Assembly: GCA_947462335.1 (NCBI GenBank)
Contig: OX381713.1
Location: forward strand, 22,312,381-22,376,380
Reading direction: 5' to 3'
Source of the DNA: Harmothoe impar
Taxonomy: Eukaryota > Annelida > Polychaeta > Phyllodocida > Polynoidae
Length of the DNA stretch: 64,000 bases
Below, one piece after another: positions 33,601-48,600 of this stretch; position 1 is the stretch's first letter; each line of letters begins with the position of its first letter. The notes below the pieces were generated by a model. That model was not told the origin of the DNA. It was given only the letters and a program-made list of their open reading frames with translations, and searched no databases. Made by a program: the position numbers and the translations under genes.

Positions 33601-36600
33601 ACCTGAATGGAACAAAAAGAAAAGAAATTATTAGGCCTACTGGCCTTTTACAAAAGATCACCTGCAAATATATCTATTTTCATTCAATCTTATTTCTTCT
33701 TATTTGCCTTTCACTTATCAAATATTAACCGATTATGCAAATTTTGGAGGGCATTTTATGATTACAATGTATTATTTCTGCATGTATCAACTTGATGGGA
33801 TTGAGCTGGCCTTTGTTGGTAAGGTATAACCTGTGCCGTACGTTTCATCCATTGTGCCTTCATAGAAACAAACCTGTTCTGTAGATATCAATGTGCCCCA
33901 GCTCTTACTATTATAAACTGGTGCTTATTTGAAACCGGAGACTTATTAGTTAAGGTATTCAGATTTATAGAAAATTCACACAGCTAGCTAATGATGACAG
34001 GGATTCAACATCCCCTCATTCCTTTCACTAAATTGTTTGTAGAAAGCCACTATCCTCAAGTATTGGGCTCGGTGCATGACTTCCTCTGGGCCTTAGCCAG
34101 CGTGATAGATAGTCAAACATTAGGCTGGTGAGGGTGAGGAACTTTCTCCAAAAAAGTGATGGAAGTATTGAGGAAAATATGCGACATGATTTTGCTTTCA
34201 AACCACTTTCCAAAAATACTCTTGAAACTGTTTATTCGATGTCTTCTGATATTTTGATAAACCAAACACAATTTAAGGAAAAAGCAATAACATGGGGAAA
34301 ACCTGTTTAACCATATACCTTTAATCCAAAATATTCAATAAATATGAGATTACAAGCGTTAATGATAATACATGTTTTTGTTTAAATTCTCAACAGTATA
34401 CACAAAATTACAGGTCATATTCATGTATAATCCATATTCACATATATATTATCTGTAAGGCGACCTTCCAACAGATATTTACAATTCTATCATAGTGTTT
34501 TCTTAATTTAGCACCAGGGGGCTTACCAGTGTTACTATCCCAGTGCCAAGGTGAAATACCCCTGAAATAAAGGTCAGAGCTACACAACTCACCCAGCCAG
34601 ATATCGCAGAGAAATGGGTAAAATTGTATAAACCTAGCAAGGAGTACGGATGCCATACAAGGAAAGGGGACGAGGGCCCAAAAGGTGCCTTTGAGATAAG
34701 ATCTGTTATAATTTAGATGCTATGTAAGGCCCTTCAAACACATGGCACACAAGTCCTGCAGGCTTAATCCTCAACCCTCCTTCTCCACTCAACTTCTGCC
34801 TCAAAGCATCCTCATCAAAACATACTGGGACAAACATCTCAAAGTTGATAACACCTCTCTTGTGGAACTCCATGCAGTGTCGCAAATGGCAATGTGCATG
34901 CACGTACGCATCCGTGACGTCACTTCCGTAGTAATCTAAGTCATAGCGTAACCCGGATGGAACCTGGAGTGCTCTTCCAAAGGATATAGAAGCACAGCTG
35001 TTTTTGTTGTTCTCTTGCAGTGGAGTAGTGTAGATGATGTCAGTGCAACCATCTGCTATCATGCTGAAGTTTGATGCAAGTAATCTGAATGGCTGCCATG
35101 ACAGGACTATTCTGTCCTGAGGGAAAAGCCGCCTTTGATTCTCTGTTAATGATAGGACATTGTGGAGTTGGTCTTTAGGTAGTTCATGTGTGTGGTTTGT
35201 GACGTCACTAGATGTCAGTGTGTGTGTTGGTGATGACGTCAGTCTCTGAATGTCAACTCGCGTAGGTCGGATTTGGATCGTGGGCTGTAACAGGAAAAGA
35301 ACATTTTGCACTTTAATAACCCAGTGAGACTTCAGAACATGTACGAAGAGGTTCATGCTCCGCCACTACTCAATGAGAACCCTTTATGGAAGAGTATCAA
35401 TTGCAAATCAGTAAGAAGTAAAAAAATAGGTTTTCAGTAACATTGCCAAAATATAAAGAAAAATGTGAAAGTAGATATTACTCCACTATTTGAGAGTCCA
35501 AGGAAATCAGGTCGGCTCTCACAAAGAAAGTGCTTGAAATTTTTCCAAAACAACTACCTTTCCATGGTCAGGCATTTTAGTAATACTGTCAGCTTATAGA
35601 GTTCACACAGAGTGTCTGGCAAAGCTGTGAAACTGGACTCTTGGAGTCTCTCAGATATGATCCATGTGTTATTTGTATATAAAGGCTCTCCAGCACAATC
35701 CAGAAGTTAAAAAAGAGGACTGTTTATATGGTATTGTATTATTATTACATTTTATCATAAAAAGGGAAAGGCAAAGATGACAGCTCACTGACCCGGGTCA
35801 TGATGTGGACGCGATCTCGTTGTCCCCGTGACCTGGTCACGTGATGTGCCGAGGTGTAAGCAAGTCTCTCGAGTCTCGGAAAGTCTCGTAGCAGCCCCAA
35901 GAACCGCCGACTGACTTCCGGCCAGATGCCAAGTGCCCGGAAGTCAGGGTGTAGACGCATTGACTGAAAAATGACCGTCCTTCCATCGTCAACCACAAAC
36001 GCCATCTGGAAGCCGATCTGTGTAAGGAAAGTTTAAAGAAGGCTCCAGTTTACGGTTGCTTATTTGTAGGACGTAATAGTTCCATTTAGGACAACTATGT
36101 GAAATGATGATGTACTTGATACAAAATTGCAAGACCTCAGAGTGGTGTAGAATGTTGCCTTTTTGTTTCATCATTTCTGTTTCAGGTATGTGATGGATAT
36201 GCCATGATAATGAACTGCTGGGCCTATGAAGCTTTAACAAAAGAGTCCAACTGGCAATGAACAAGGGTGAGTCCACGTCAGATTAACTAGATTTAGAGGA
36301 TTTTCCTAGGTGACCATCTTAGATGTCTCTCTTCTTTGGTCATATGGTAGACGAATGTACCCTAATTATCATCTGTAAATATGGCTTCCATAATCTAAGC
36401 AGTTTTTCCAGTAGTGACCCATTTTGTGTAGGGGTGGTGCACTTATGAAATGAAGGTGTTAAGGCTGGTCAATTTCCAGAGGTCTACTATGTAGAAATTG
36501 AGTGTAGTGAGATGGTAATTGCACACAGTCAAAAGCAAGTCTGGTGGACCCTGACTACTAGGTAGTGTGTGGAGCTTGGTAGGTGTCACTCTAGGAGTTC

Positions 36601-39600
36601 ATTGTCCCCAAAGGAGAACACCTGAGGATCAAGATATGGCAGGGGAGTTCAGGGGGTGCATGAGTTATGGTCTAATGGTGTATTTGTACATCACCATACA
36701 AGTCGACAAAGGGAAAAATGTTTCATGTTCCTTCAAGTGTGTCCACATGTCCCAAATGGTCTGCCAAGCTGTGTCATTTCAATATGAAATAATATATATA
36801 CATAGTTTTGATATTTCATTTTACATTAAAAAAAACACAGAATAAGTTAGCTTTGAGACACATTTGATTAAAATAGATAGGATCTTAAAGAGAAATAATA
36901 TTTTATATTTGTTCAGGGGTGTTGACATGCTCTAAATGGTCAGCCAAGTTGTGTCATTTTAATACAAGCAATGTCTAAATAGTTTTGATCATTTTTCTTA
37001 CACAGATGAAAACACAGAACAAGTTAGCTGTTAGACTCATTTGAATGTTTCAGATGGGATCTTTAAGGATGAAAATATTTCATGTTTGTTCAAGTGTGTC
37101 CACATGCTCAAAATGGCTGCCAAAGCTGGGTCATTTTGGTAAAAAAAAGGTCAGCTTTAAGCATCCACAGTGCCCACTGTGACATTCACATGAAGTACAT
37201 TATCATTAGTACACAAACTCTGTAAATCCCTATTCCAGATGTAGAGAAATGGGAGTCCTGCAGTAGAGCATCTAGCTGTGTTGGCATTTGCAACATTAGA
37301 CTTTTCTATTTGGTATCTAATTTCCTCTCATGTTTGGTGTCCCCCTGCTCTTAACGGTTCAGTGATAATGGTGGCATAGGTGTTTGTATCTCATGCTAGT
37401 ACATAGGTGAATAAATGTCTTGAGTTGTACAACTCTAGTTACCATAGTTACACATACATAGTAGACCTCTGCTAAATTAAATGCCTTAACACCTTCATTC
37501 AATGAGCGCACCACCCCTACACAAAATGGGTCACTACTGGAACTGCTTAGGTTTTGAAAGCCATATTTACAGATGGTAATAAGGAGACATTGGCCTACCA
37601 TGTGACCAGCTGAGAACAAATTCTGAGGTGGTCACCCGGGAGCTAGTGGTTGATCTGATATGGACTGCACCCAGAACTGATTTTCTTTTATCAGGATTTA
37701 AAAACTCTTGGGTGTAGGAACAGCTATCTGGGATCTGATACAATGTGGTTATAGATGCACTGTAAAAAAATTCTGTTGAAATTACGGAGAATCAATGTAA
37801 AATTTGACGGTGTATCACCGTAATTGTGATTTACAGTGAGACACTGTAAAACTCATTACTTTTACTTCGAGCATCCGTAAACCAGTACAGTGAAACAATG
37901 TCTCATGTTAACAATTTGCCCGCCAGGTGGTAGCTTGGTTTGATAGAGAGACTTTAGTGGAAGCTATCAACTAAAAACAGTCATACATAATTGTGTTAGA
38001 TTTATAAAGACATCCAACTATCTCATTAATTACACAATCAAAATTGAAGCCTTTGGCATATCAAGGATAAAAAATATATAATTTCCTTTTTTGAGACTCT
38101 GGGCACTAGTACGAATAGTATAAACACCCATGTTGTGGTAATTAGAATTATACATATTGAGACAGAGTTTCTTTGTAACAATCCTAGAGTACCTTTTGCT
38201 CATGGATTGTAATTGTATATTGCTATGAGGCATTCAATTATAAATGCTTCTCAGACCTAATATATACATCGTATAATAATGATGAATCACCGTAAAATAA
38301 CAACAGGAAAAGCAAAATACGGTGACTGTAAAAAATAAACGGGAAACGGTCGGCACTCAGTTATGCCAGTGATTCACCGTAATTTTGATGAGATATTTTT
38401 TTACAGTGCCATGAGTCAAAATAGACCCTGGCGAACTACACTGTTTTCCAGGTGATCTGGTAAAATAATTAAAGCGACCTGTCATGGCAATATTTGGAAG
38501 TATTTGACTGTATCATAATTGTTCCAAAAAGGTGAGTTTGTGACCTGGCACCCTTAATTTCGCCGATTTTCAGACCAAATCAAGAGGGACATCATTAATC
38601 ATTCAAGTAGATAATTGTATAGGCCTATATATATATACTAACCACCTGACCGTCCAGCTCACACACAGTGCCCCTCCTGTTGGGGTCTGACATGTACGAA
38701 AGGTACAAGGCAGGCAGCTGGTCAAGGCCACCGTGAAGGTCATGGTCAATAGCCGACACGGAAGTGACGTCATCCTTCGTCGCCTCTCGTGTGATTATAC
38801 GAGACAGGACTTGGTCTCTGAGAGGAGGTGTCTGTAACTGTGCCATGATAGACTCTGTAATCTGGAGGAAATCAGTAGAGTGTACGTCAGAAAATTGAAA
38901 TGCATGTAATAGCCCTTTTCTCACAATCCTACAACTTATATAATCATTATTGGTAGCCTGCCTATGCTGAGGAATTCCAAGATGTACACCAGAATATCTC
39001 CCCTAAATTTGGATATGGTTTGAATGATATTTTATGGTTATTTTATCATACACCCCTAAGAGGTGGTTATATTTAAGAGCTCTTTTTCTCTTTGAGAGTC
39101 AGGGTATCTAGCAGGATCCAACCTCAGAACTATTGAGCCCACCAGCTAACCAACTGCTCCATCGGGACTCATGCAATGATACTCATCACCCAATAGTATA
39201 TGTACTGCTTCTGCCTTTTGAGCTCAATGAGTAATGCGTCACATGTGTTTGAGCCTGTTGACTAAGGGCTATGGTGGTGAGGCATTGTCCCATTAGACAA
39301 AGTTAAGGTGGGTCAATGCCTTGATGTAAAAGTAGCTAGATTTTCGTCAGGTTTTCACCATAAGACCATAATAGCATACACTTTCCAAAGAAACTGAGAA
39401 AATAGGGGGGTCCCGGGCTATTTTCTGAGATATTTAAGCCCTAAGTTAATGTCTCATGTGATGGATTATACAGTGTTTTGCCACATATCTACATGAAATT
39501 GTATTGAAAAGTAGCTAAATTTCTATATAACTCTCTCAGAGTATAGGCTTTGATGTTTTCTATCTAGAGAATATATTTTTAACACATGGTCCCGCACATA

Positions 39601-42600
39601 TTTCTAAGGTTAAGGCCCATTGAAAAAAAAAAGTTGAAAAGAAATAGAAATATACTGAGGGCTACCTATGTATGACTTCCAATGAGGACAACCACTACAG
39701 ACTGCATAGCACAGTGGTAGAATGGATGCCTTCATATTCAAAGGTTGGTGGTTCTCGCCCCGGTCAGGGAAAATCCATATCCTATTTTATGACCATTTGA
39801 TGTTACTTAGGCCAATTTGAAACAAGGGTGCCCTGGTGTTCTATGGTCAAACTAGAGAATGTACCTGCGCAGAAGACGGCGCAGTGGACGAAAAAGGCAT
39901 CATATTGACCCACCTTAAGAGACATTCAGCCTTGGCTTATATCAATGATATTGCCCTCCACCCCCAGGAGTATATCCAGTACATAGTGAACTATATTCTG
40001 ATGTGGGTAATAGGCAACTGACCGAATGCTAATTAATCTCAATGCTTCAACATTGTATACACCATAGAACCTATGGGTGCTAAGTCAAGATGCCATATAT
40101 AGTGAAAATATATACAAAATACAAAAAACCCAGTGTTTATAATGAGCCATTTTGGTAACTACCTAATTAATATATCAAAAATCTCTAAAGCCGATTTCAG
40201 GATCATAACCACCCTTCCCATGAGACAGCTCCTGAATAACCGATAAGGCCAAATAAAGGTAACATGGAAAAAAAGTCCAGGGTCGGTGGGTCGGATTTTT
40301 TACAGCCCCTCTACAAAAAGAAGTGTAAAAATAGGAATATTTTTTCCATTTTTTTGTAAAGCTAAAGTTTTACTCTGCACCACTCGTGGTGCCGTCGGCA
40401 AAATCATAATCAAATATCACCTTACCCGGGTAAGTCTCATTTAATTCTACAGTTGACCGAATAAAGTGTAAAAATCCAAAACAAAAAAAGCAGGGTCGGC
40501 CCTGTTTTGATAGGGTCGGTCGGCTGACCTGAAAAAAACTTTTTTTTTTAGCCTAAGACTAACTTTATGTACAACACCATGCCTCGCCTCTCCCCCATAA
40601 AGAGGCTATAAAAGTGATCTACTGTCACGTATAATAGTGTCCCCCATAGTGTGTACTCATTTTATCCCTGTCCGCAACCGGTGGGCTTGTTTCAAAACAT
40701 CCTTGTCCATGGAATGACACTTATTTATATATGCATTTACTGCTACTGAGTACGAGATTGTGTGGCAGGGGAGGCGCGGGAGGAACGATCTTCTCGTATG
40801 CAACGACAATACGCCTGAACCCATAGTCAGATCATTTACAGCAAGTTTGTTCACCCCCCCCCCCCTCTAGAGAAAGTCATACACATGCAGGTAAAATGAT
40901 ACGGTGTAGTTGGACTTACTATCTACAGTGTAGCTTCTTTTATTTCTCTTTAAAACACATAACCCTGGAACCTCTATGCCGAGTTCTTGGTATGGGGGAG
41001 AAAAAACATGCACAGGTAGACATTGTTTTTTGCTTCTACTAAAGAAATATACCAGCGATATTATGACCTCAAAAAGATATATTCTTAAATATGGTATATA
41101 TACATTTAGAGCGATATTATCAGTGAGCACTGTTGCCAGTGGTACACATTTACTGTGTAATTGTCAAATAGTCTATATCTACAGGCATTTGATTAATCCG
41201 TCCATGTCGGTCCCTACTCGGTGTATAGGATCGACAAAAGTTTCAAAGGGTTTGCTTCCTGTTCTGGACAGTAGTATGGCAATGCGCCTATCCCATTAAA
41301 CCCAATTAAACTATTGGTATTACAAGGAAATATATTCGACTTGTTATACAGAAAATATGAAAGACGATAACTTACCCTAACAGTGTCCTTAGATGATGCT
41401 TGTGTGGTTGAATAAAATCAAAAGTATCCAACTGACAATGTTGTACAACAGAGCGTCCAAGGCGTAGTCTAGTCCCAAAACTTATGGGCCATAGACATGT
41501 AGATAAATCACTGATGAATGTAACCTACACGTAGGGTAGATCGACCTAGAGTCAACCACGTACCCTGAGATGTCCACCTTAATTATTCAGGTATTGTCCC
41601 TATTTGTCCTTTGCTGGAAAGAGTTACACCTAGAGTGAACTGTGATACACGAGAAATGGGCTTATCATGGATGAATAACTATAGGATTGGGCTGGACATC
41701 TCAAGGTACGTGGTTGACTTTAGGTCAATTTACCCTATGTGTTCACACTTGGTTTCACAAGTATCCCAGATGCTAAAAAAACGGACAGTCGACGCGAGAA
41801 TATAGGCCATGTGCAGTGGGAGAATATAGTCCACTGTTCACCGTACGTGCCCATAACACGTTATCAGAGGGATATTACTGGTATATTAAAGGGGGAACTA
41901 TAATATTATGGACATTGACAATGGGGATTCCCCTATATTATGGGCCACAACGACCAATCGGATCCTGCTATGGCTATGGGTGTCGGAACTTACTACATAC
42001 TGAATTCCTGATAGCAAGCCATACTGCACTAAAAGTATTAAGATATATTTAGCTATGAGTAATAACATATCGCGACAGTAGCTCGAAAGGAAGCCTTTAT
42101 TTCGTTTTTTATAATCTGGAAAATTATCATTTTTGAAATAGTTATTGATTACTGTACAGGAGGGCGTTTCTGGTGTGGCTTATGGAGTCCATAACTTTTT
42201 TCATAAACCGTAGCATTTTAAATTTCTTCTAGTTCTCTTAATTAAGGCTATGAAAACCACTGCCTTTGTACAGAAAAGTAAGGCCCAACCTGTATGGTCT
42301 TCATGGCATGGTTTATAGCATTATAGGGATGCATTTTCATGGCTCTTTTTGAAAAGTCCATAGTCCATAAACGAGAAACACCTTCCTATTATCATTCCTT
42401 TTCATAAAAGTGTTTTTTTTATAATGCGTAACATCCCAGCAAACCAGTTTGACTTAGTGTCTGGAACGTACACCTTGTGTGACTGTTGTTCCATGGAATT
42501 CATTGGCACAGTATGACACCATACACCATAGGATAAGAAATGGAACATATTCACATATATTCACACAGCATCATGTACCATGGCACAAAACATGTTTCAG

Positions 42601-45600
42601 ACCATATTGTTTCACTTTTTTGATGTCATGGAAAACAAAGTAGAAAGTCTGTTATATTTGTGATACTCGTTATATTGAGTAGAAGTTGGCATAGGGTACC
42701 GTATAGCAGATATCTCTTAGTGCACTCTCTGCTGGTATAAGTCCAAACAACACACAGATCCAGGGGTAAAACAGGGTGAAACAATCTGGAACTAATTTGC
42801 TGGGGTGCGGTACATGGAGATACACTATACATTTAGGACATGTATATCATATATGCATAGCATCATTTAGATATGCGGCGTTGTTGCTATAATTATGACT
42901 GTGTTCAGCTGTAAAATCACCAGCACTATAGAAGTGTACTGCTCCAATAAATTACAAGGGCACGTCCGTGATAGCTCTCCTAGGTGCGCGGACAAACGTT
43001 CAGAGCGTTATTTTAATGCTATCTTAAACCATCTTAATGCCATCTTATACTATCTTATAAAAGTATCCCTAAGCAAATGAAGATGATGCCACTAGTAGCA
43101 GTAAGTCCATTGTGGGATAGGCTTGTTATTCAGAGAGCGGCACAACGGTCTCAGAGTATCCTAGGCTGGGATGTGTATTGTGATACCTAGAGCATCTGTG
43201 GTGACCGGGACACTAAGTACAAGAGAGGTACAGGGCCCCAGTGTAGGTTACATAACAGGCTGACGTAAGAGATGGGAAAGATATGCCGCTGTTATGCTCT
43301 GGACTGTAATAGTATGTAATGGGGGGCTCTGCCCCCAACCCCATTTTTCCCTTTTCTTTTAGATTTATATGTTGTCTCATATGGGTGTAGGGTATATACT
43401 ATACTAACATAACTAAGGCAAACCTCAGGTAGCATCGTTCGGGTATGTGACACAAGGTGGAAGGAGCTACACATTCAGATCTTGATAATTAAGATTTAAG
43501 CTTAAGATAACGCTCTAAACGTTTGTCCACGCACCTAGGAGAGGTATTTGCAATATGAGGGGCTTGTCGTGTGGTGATTTCCCGATTGTGGGCTGTACTC
43601 CTGGATGTGCCCTCCCTGTGACGTCACAGCGTTCCCGGAACAAACTCCGAGCTCTGACCTCCTTCAGTGGTTTCACAATACAGTGATACCTCGATAATCC
43701 GACCACCTCCGCTCCAGGAAAATAATGGCTGGGTCTTGAATGGGGTTATTGAAGCATAGTTATATGCTTATGTATAGAACTGTCCCCTGACAAAGCAGCC
43801 GGATAATCGAGGGCCGGATTATTGAAGGCCGGATTATCGAGGTCTCACTGTGCCAAGATTTATACTGAGTTCGGTTCTGGCGCTTGGAACATGCTTTTTG
43901 TTAAAATACAAGTTCTCAGAAAACTGTGGAATGGTGGACGAGAGAATATAGGCCATGTGCAGTGTGAGAATATAGTCTTTTGGGAGATATCAAAAGATTA
44001 TGTCCCGTCATTTCCACGAGGTTTCGAAATGTAAACGTCCGGAGGCTGTAGGAGGAGCCCAGCGGCCCATTGGGAGGAAGGTAGGGCGCCAGTAAACACG
44101 CTACGTCATTCCAACGTAGCTCTAGACTTTCCCTATGCACTTTTCCCACCACAGGTCTGAAATTCGACTCTTTGGAAGGTTTGTGAGCGTCGAAACGCCA
44201 AGATTTATTTACGTTCTACAAACTTTTATGTTTGATTTACATTCACCTACGTAATATAAACGTAATTTTAGGTAGCAAATTTACGTAATTAGAGGTTGAA
44301 ATACGCCCAGAGAGAATGGAATATCGGCTCAGAGATCGCAGGCACATTACTCCCCAGGTAACAGGCGTATAACATGTAATGAACTAGTGTAAGAGGCACA
44401 GATCTTCATGCTAGTTATTTACTACAAATATTTTCTCACATTTTTGGGAACGCAGTTTGTGTACATGTACCATGGAGAGTGCAGGGACCGGGGCCTCATG
44501 GCTCAATTCATGAATAAAGTTGTATACCCTGCAAACAAGATCTCAGCTAGGCATAACTCGTGTGGTTCTTGAGTCACAACTCGGGATCCCTGCGAGAATT
44601 GTGCATGTATCTGGCACGAGAATATGTGAAAAGCTTTTGACTGTGTCATATTCTGTAGGTCACAATGATACAAGAAAGGCACGGGAATTGAACGTTCACA
44701 ACTGGGTAGAATTCTACCCAGTTGCGAACGTTCAATTCCCAAGTTCTGATTGTAATAAGGATATGTTCACAATTCTTGGGAATATCTCATGCCTTTCTTG
44801 TGTCATTGTGACCTACCCGGATTCTACCCAGTTGCGAATGTTCAATTCCCAAGTTCTGTTTGGAGAGTAGCTACCCGTACTGACAGTTGGTCTCCAGCAC
44901 TCCACATCGAATCACACGGTCTATTCAGAAGACCACTGTAAATCCAAATTGATCGGTATACCTTCTCAGGATATAGATACGAGACAACAAAATTGAATGA
45001 AAACTAAGGTCGCATCTACTTTCCTGGGCACGGTTGGGTGACGAGAAACTAACTTTTTTTCCCTAAATTTAAGAGATTAATATGTAGTCTCTGTGACTTA
45101 CGGCTATTTTGGTGACGATGTAGAGGATGAGTGCGAGGCAGCTGATGTAGATGCGGAGTCGCGTCCCACCAAAGCGCTTACTCAGGTACTCAGGTAGTGT
45201 GTACACCTGCAGCAGAGTACCGGTAGTTAGTATGTGGTAGATATGATACAAGTGACTTGCTGTATGAGTGATATAAGCCAAGGACAGGGTAATTGTCCAA
45301 GGCGTCAGCCGCGGAAAATTACCACTGTCCAAGGCTTATACCGTGGTAGATGGATGTCTTATGTGAGCATTCATTGCTTGATATGCTACTGCCGAAATAA
45401 GCACTAATCACAACCATCCCAATGGGTACCGGCTATTACATAATGCACCCTGAGAATTCCGCAGTGAAGGCCAGGGAATTATTTGATTTGTTGACAATTC
45501 ATCCAGCTACACACCTATAACACTTTCGCAACTAGTCACGCATATCATATCTGACTTACACTTCCCTTAGGAGGGTGTGCTCAATGGATAACATCCACAT

Positions 45601-48600
45601 ACAGCCATAGATGTGAGATACAGTCGGATCATTTCTTTTGTTCTCTCAGCCAACTGTGGTGTAATACAATAATCATAACTTTCAAATTAGTTATCATTAA
45701 TTATATTAAAGCGTTCAAATATCAGGGGAAACTTTCCCCCATGTCTGGAGACCTCCTTCTAAACTAATCACTATCAATATATACATTTCCATATCAATAG
45801 CAAATGTTCCAATGCACAGAAAAAAACCAAAAAACCAATACTAGTACTCACCCCAGCAGACAGGTAGACTGGAAGGAAGACCCATCCTAATAGGAGGACC
45901 AGCGGCATGGACTGCAATAAATCAACATAGTTAGGCATTGACATACCTCTGTTCATCTCAACTTTAAGACTACTTGAGTAGGTTTTAATCCTCCTTAAAA
46001 TGAAGTACTGTAGTTGAAAAGTTACAGAAGATGATACGTAATATGTCAGAAAAGAAAGTATATATGCCATGGTTACCTTTCACATTATATGTATGAGAGC
46101 ACATAATAAATTTGTAGCAAATAAAGACAGGGGGGAGGGGGTTTATTCTAGGTGTGATCACAGTGTTTTCTTGGGGTGGTGACATATTTAGATCCATCGA
46201 TATAAGCCCTAATGTAGGGTACAGACGTCTACTACCCCATTTGATAACGACCACTTCTTTTTGCACACACTTACGCTCCACTCATAGAAGATGACAGCTA
46301 TACCAGAGGCTGCTCCCGTCCCAGCCAGCCCCACGAAGTGTTCACTGCCGATGTTGGACGCGAATAGAGACGCCCCCACCTGGTAGGAAATACAGGAACC
46401 GTGTTTAATACAGTCATAACATCGTTGTATTTGTTAATTATTACATAATATACCATGTAATCAATATAGGCCTGTTCCGCGACTTAACGATGGGATGGGA
46501 GCCAATGTGGGGTTGATTTAAATTTGTCATTACACAACTTACTTATATATTCTAATTTCCGATTCTGACCATTGTTATATCTAATTCTATGTACTATTTA
46601 GCATCAGATTGATTTAAAAGCCGTACACACATGGAGGCCAATGTATTTTCATAATGAACACAAATGTATTGAGTAACCTAAGATATCAATCCCCAAATTA
46701 GCTTCTAACCCATCTATAACTGGCCAATGCGCCAGCCAGCAGCAATGATGCCATCTGGCGTGGAATACGGGAACTAGTGTAGTTACAAGACCTGTATAAT
46801 ACTATTGATATTATTCGGTTATACTTAGAGATGCATGTACACATATAACACATTATTCCAAAAGAAGCGCCAATAGGTATTTTTCTAATTTCTACACATT
46901 CGCTGCACTATATAAATGGTCTCATCTTATCGACGCAATATGTACCATTCGCGATGACTTGGCTACCAATGAAAATGTGAATACTTAACAAAACCCACAC
47001 AGTTTCAGATTCTATAACCACTACCTATATTGGATATTCGGATGCAACCACATTTGCCATTATCAATGGTCTATTTACATCAGATCATATGAGTTCATCA
47101 ATTTTCATGATTTTGGTATGAAATTATTTTAAAAGTCTATTAGTATATTATCAGAAGCTGCTACGTACCGGCCACCACAGCATGTCCCTGCCTGCCAGGA
47201 AGTAGCCCTTTACACCTGCACGATTTGGGCGACATAGCGACTGGAACAGGGATTGTAAATTTTATTTTATTTTTAGATTTAACCGATCATCACATACAAC
47301 AAGTGATACATGAAGGTCTTCCCGGTTAATTTTGCGGGGGTAAACCATCCAGTAAAGTAGATACTCATAGTTTAACATATGCTTTATCAATTTTAGATAA
47401 CCTTTTGGCTCCACCCGGTTTTGCTGCTTAGGTGACAGTCTGTTACTTAACTACATACACATAGATGATATTTACAAATGGATGAGCTGGTACTATGATT
47501 GACGACTTAACTGCTGGTATCCAATACCGAGTAGGTTTACGTAGAGGTTTGGGTGTAGAGGGGGAAGGGGGGGGGGAGGTACATCAAAGGATTAAATAGA
47601 GTCCACTGTTAGGAGGTAGTGTAGATCAATCTATGAACAGTAGAATCCACTGTAATTTTACAGTATACACTACGGTATATTAGTGTGCATCGGCGGTAGA
47701 ATAAATGGTTGGTTTGCAGTATAAAAGGACGTATTTTGGGTTTCACTATATCTACAGTGTATATCAGCCAACGTATGTGATGAGACAGAGACTGGAACAT
47801 GCATTCTACACTTATCAAATGAAGTGCCATAAGCTTTAATAGTACCTTAAAGTGTACATTAAAAAAAAACCACCTTTGGTTTAAAAGAGAGGGGGCGTAT
47901 ATATCTGCCTCATTATCATCTCCTCCTCATAAATATATGAATACCTGTTTATGGTATTTCTAATAAATGGATTAGTGCAATCTTGAATTGCTCATATGAA
48001 ACATAAAATGACGTTTTTTTTGTTAGCTGGGTTGATACTCCAAAGTAGTATACAACGTATACTGAGAAGGGCCTTGGTGAAAAGAAATCTTTAAAAACGT
48101 TCTAAAACGTCATTTTAAGTCAAAATAAAGCTTTACAACTATATGCCATAGTACGGAGCCTTAGAGAAATGTTACGTAACGTTATAATAAGGCTATAAAA
48201 TGTTGTATAACGTTTTTTGTTTATTGGGAAAACTGCGTATTATAGATTATAGTCTCAGAGCGAGCAACTCAATTTGTTGCACACTAAGTCTAAGTATACT
48301 CTTGTGTAACAATGTACCCGGAGCAATGTGAGAAAAACGCACCAAGCGGCCACGCACTGAGAGCATGACTTGCGCCTTTGTATCAATGGTAGGGGAACTT
48401 TCATTGCCTGAGAGTGTGAGTGCCCTATCGTGTATGGCATTACAAAATATACTGCATGCATTCACTCTGATAATTTTGTGTAAAAAGAACAATTTATGAA
48501 AAGTTAATCATAATGATTGTGGACTGAGCAAGTGCACCGGTGACCGGTGGTATATAGATGACACCAGGGACTATCTCTCACCCGAGTGGGCAGAGAACAT

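Noticed and set aside
34900..35230. Several TGACGTCA sites as CRE promoter elements
   Set aside because: Those examined fall inside acetyltransferase codons (Asp-Val-Thr), so coding explains them.
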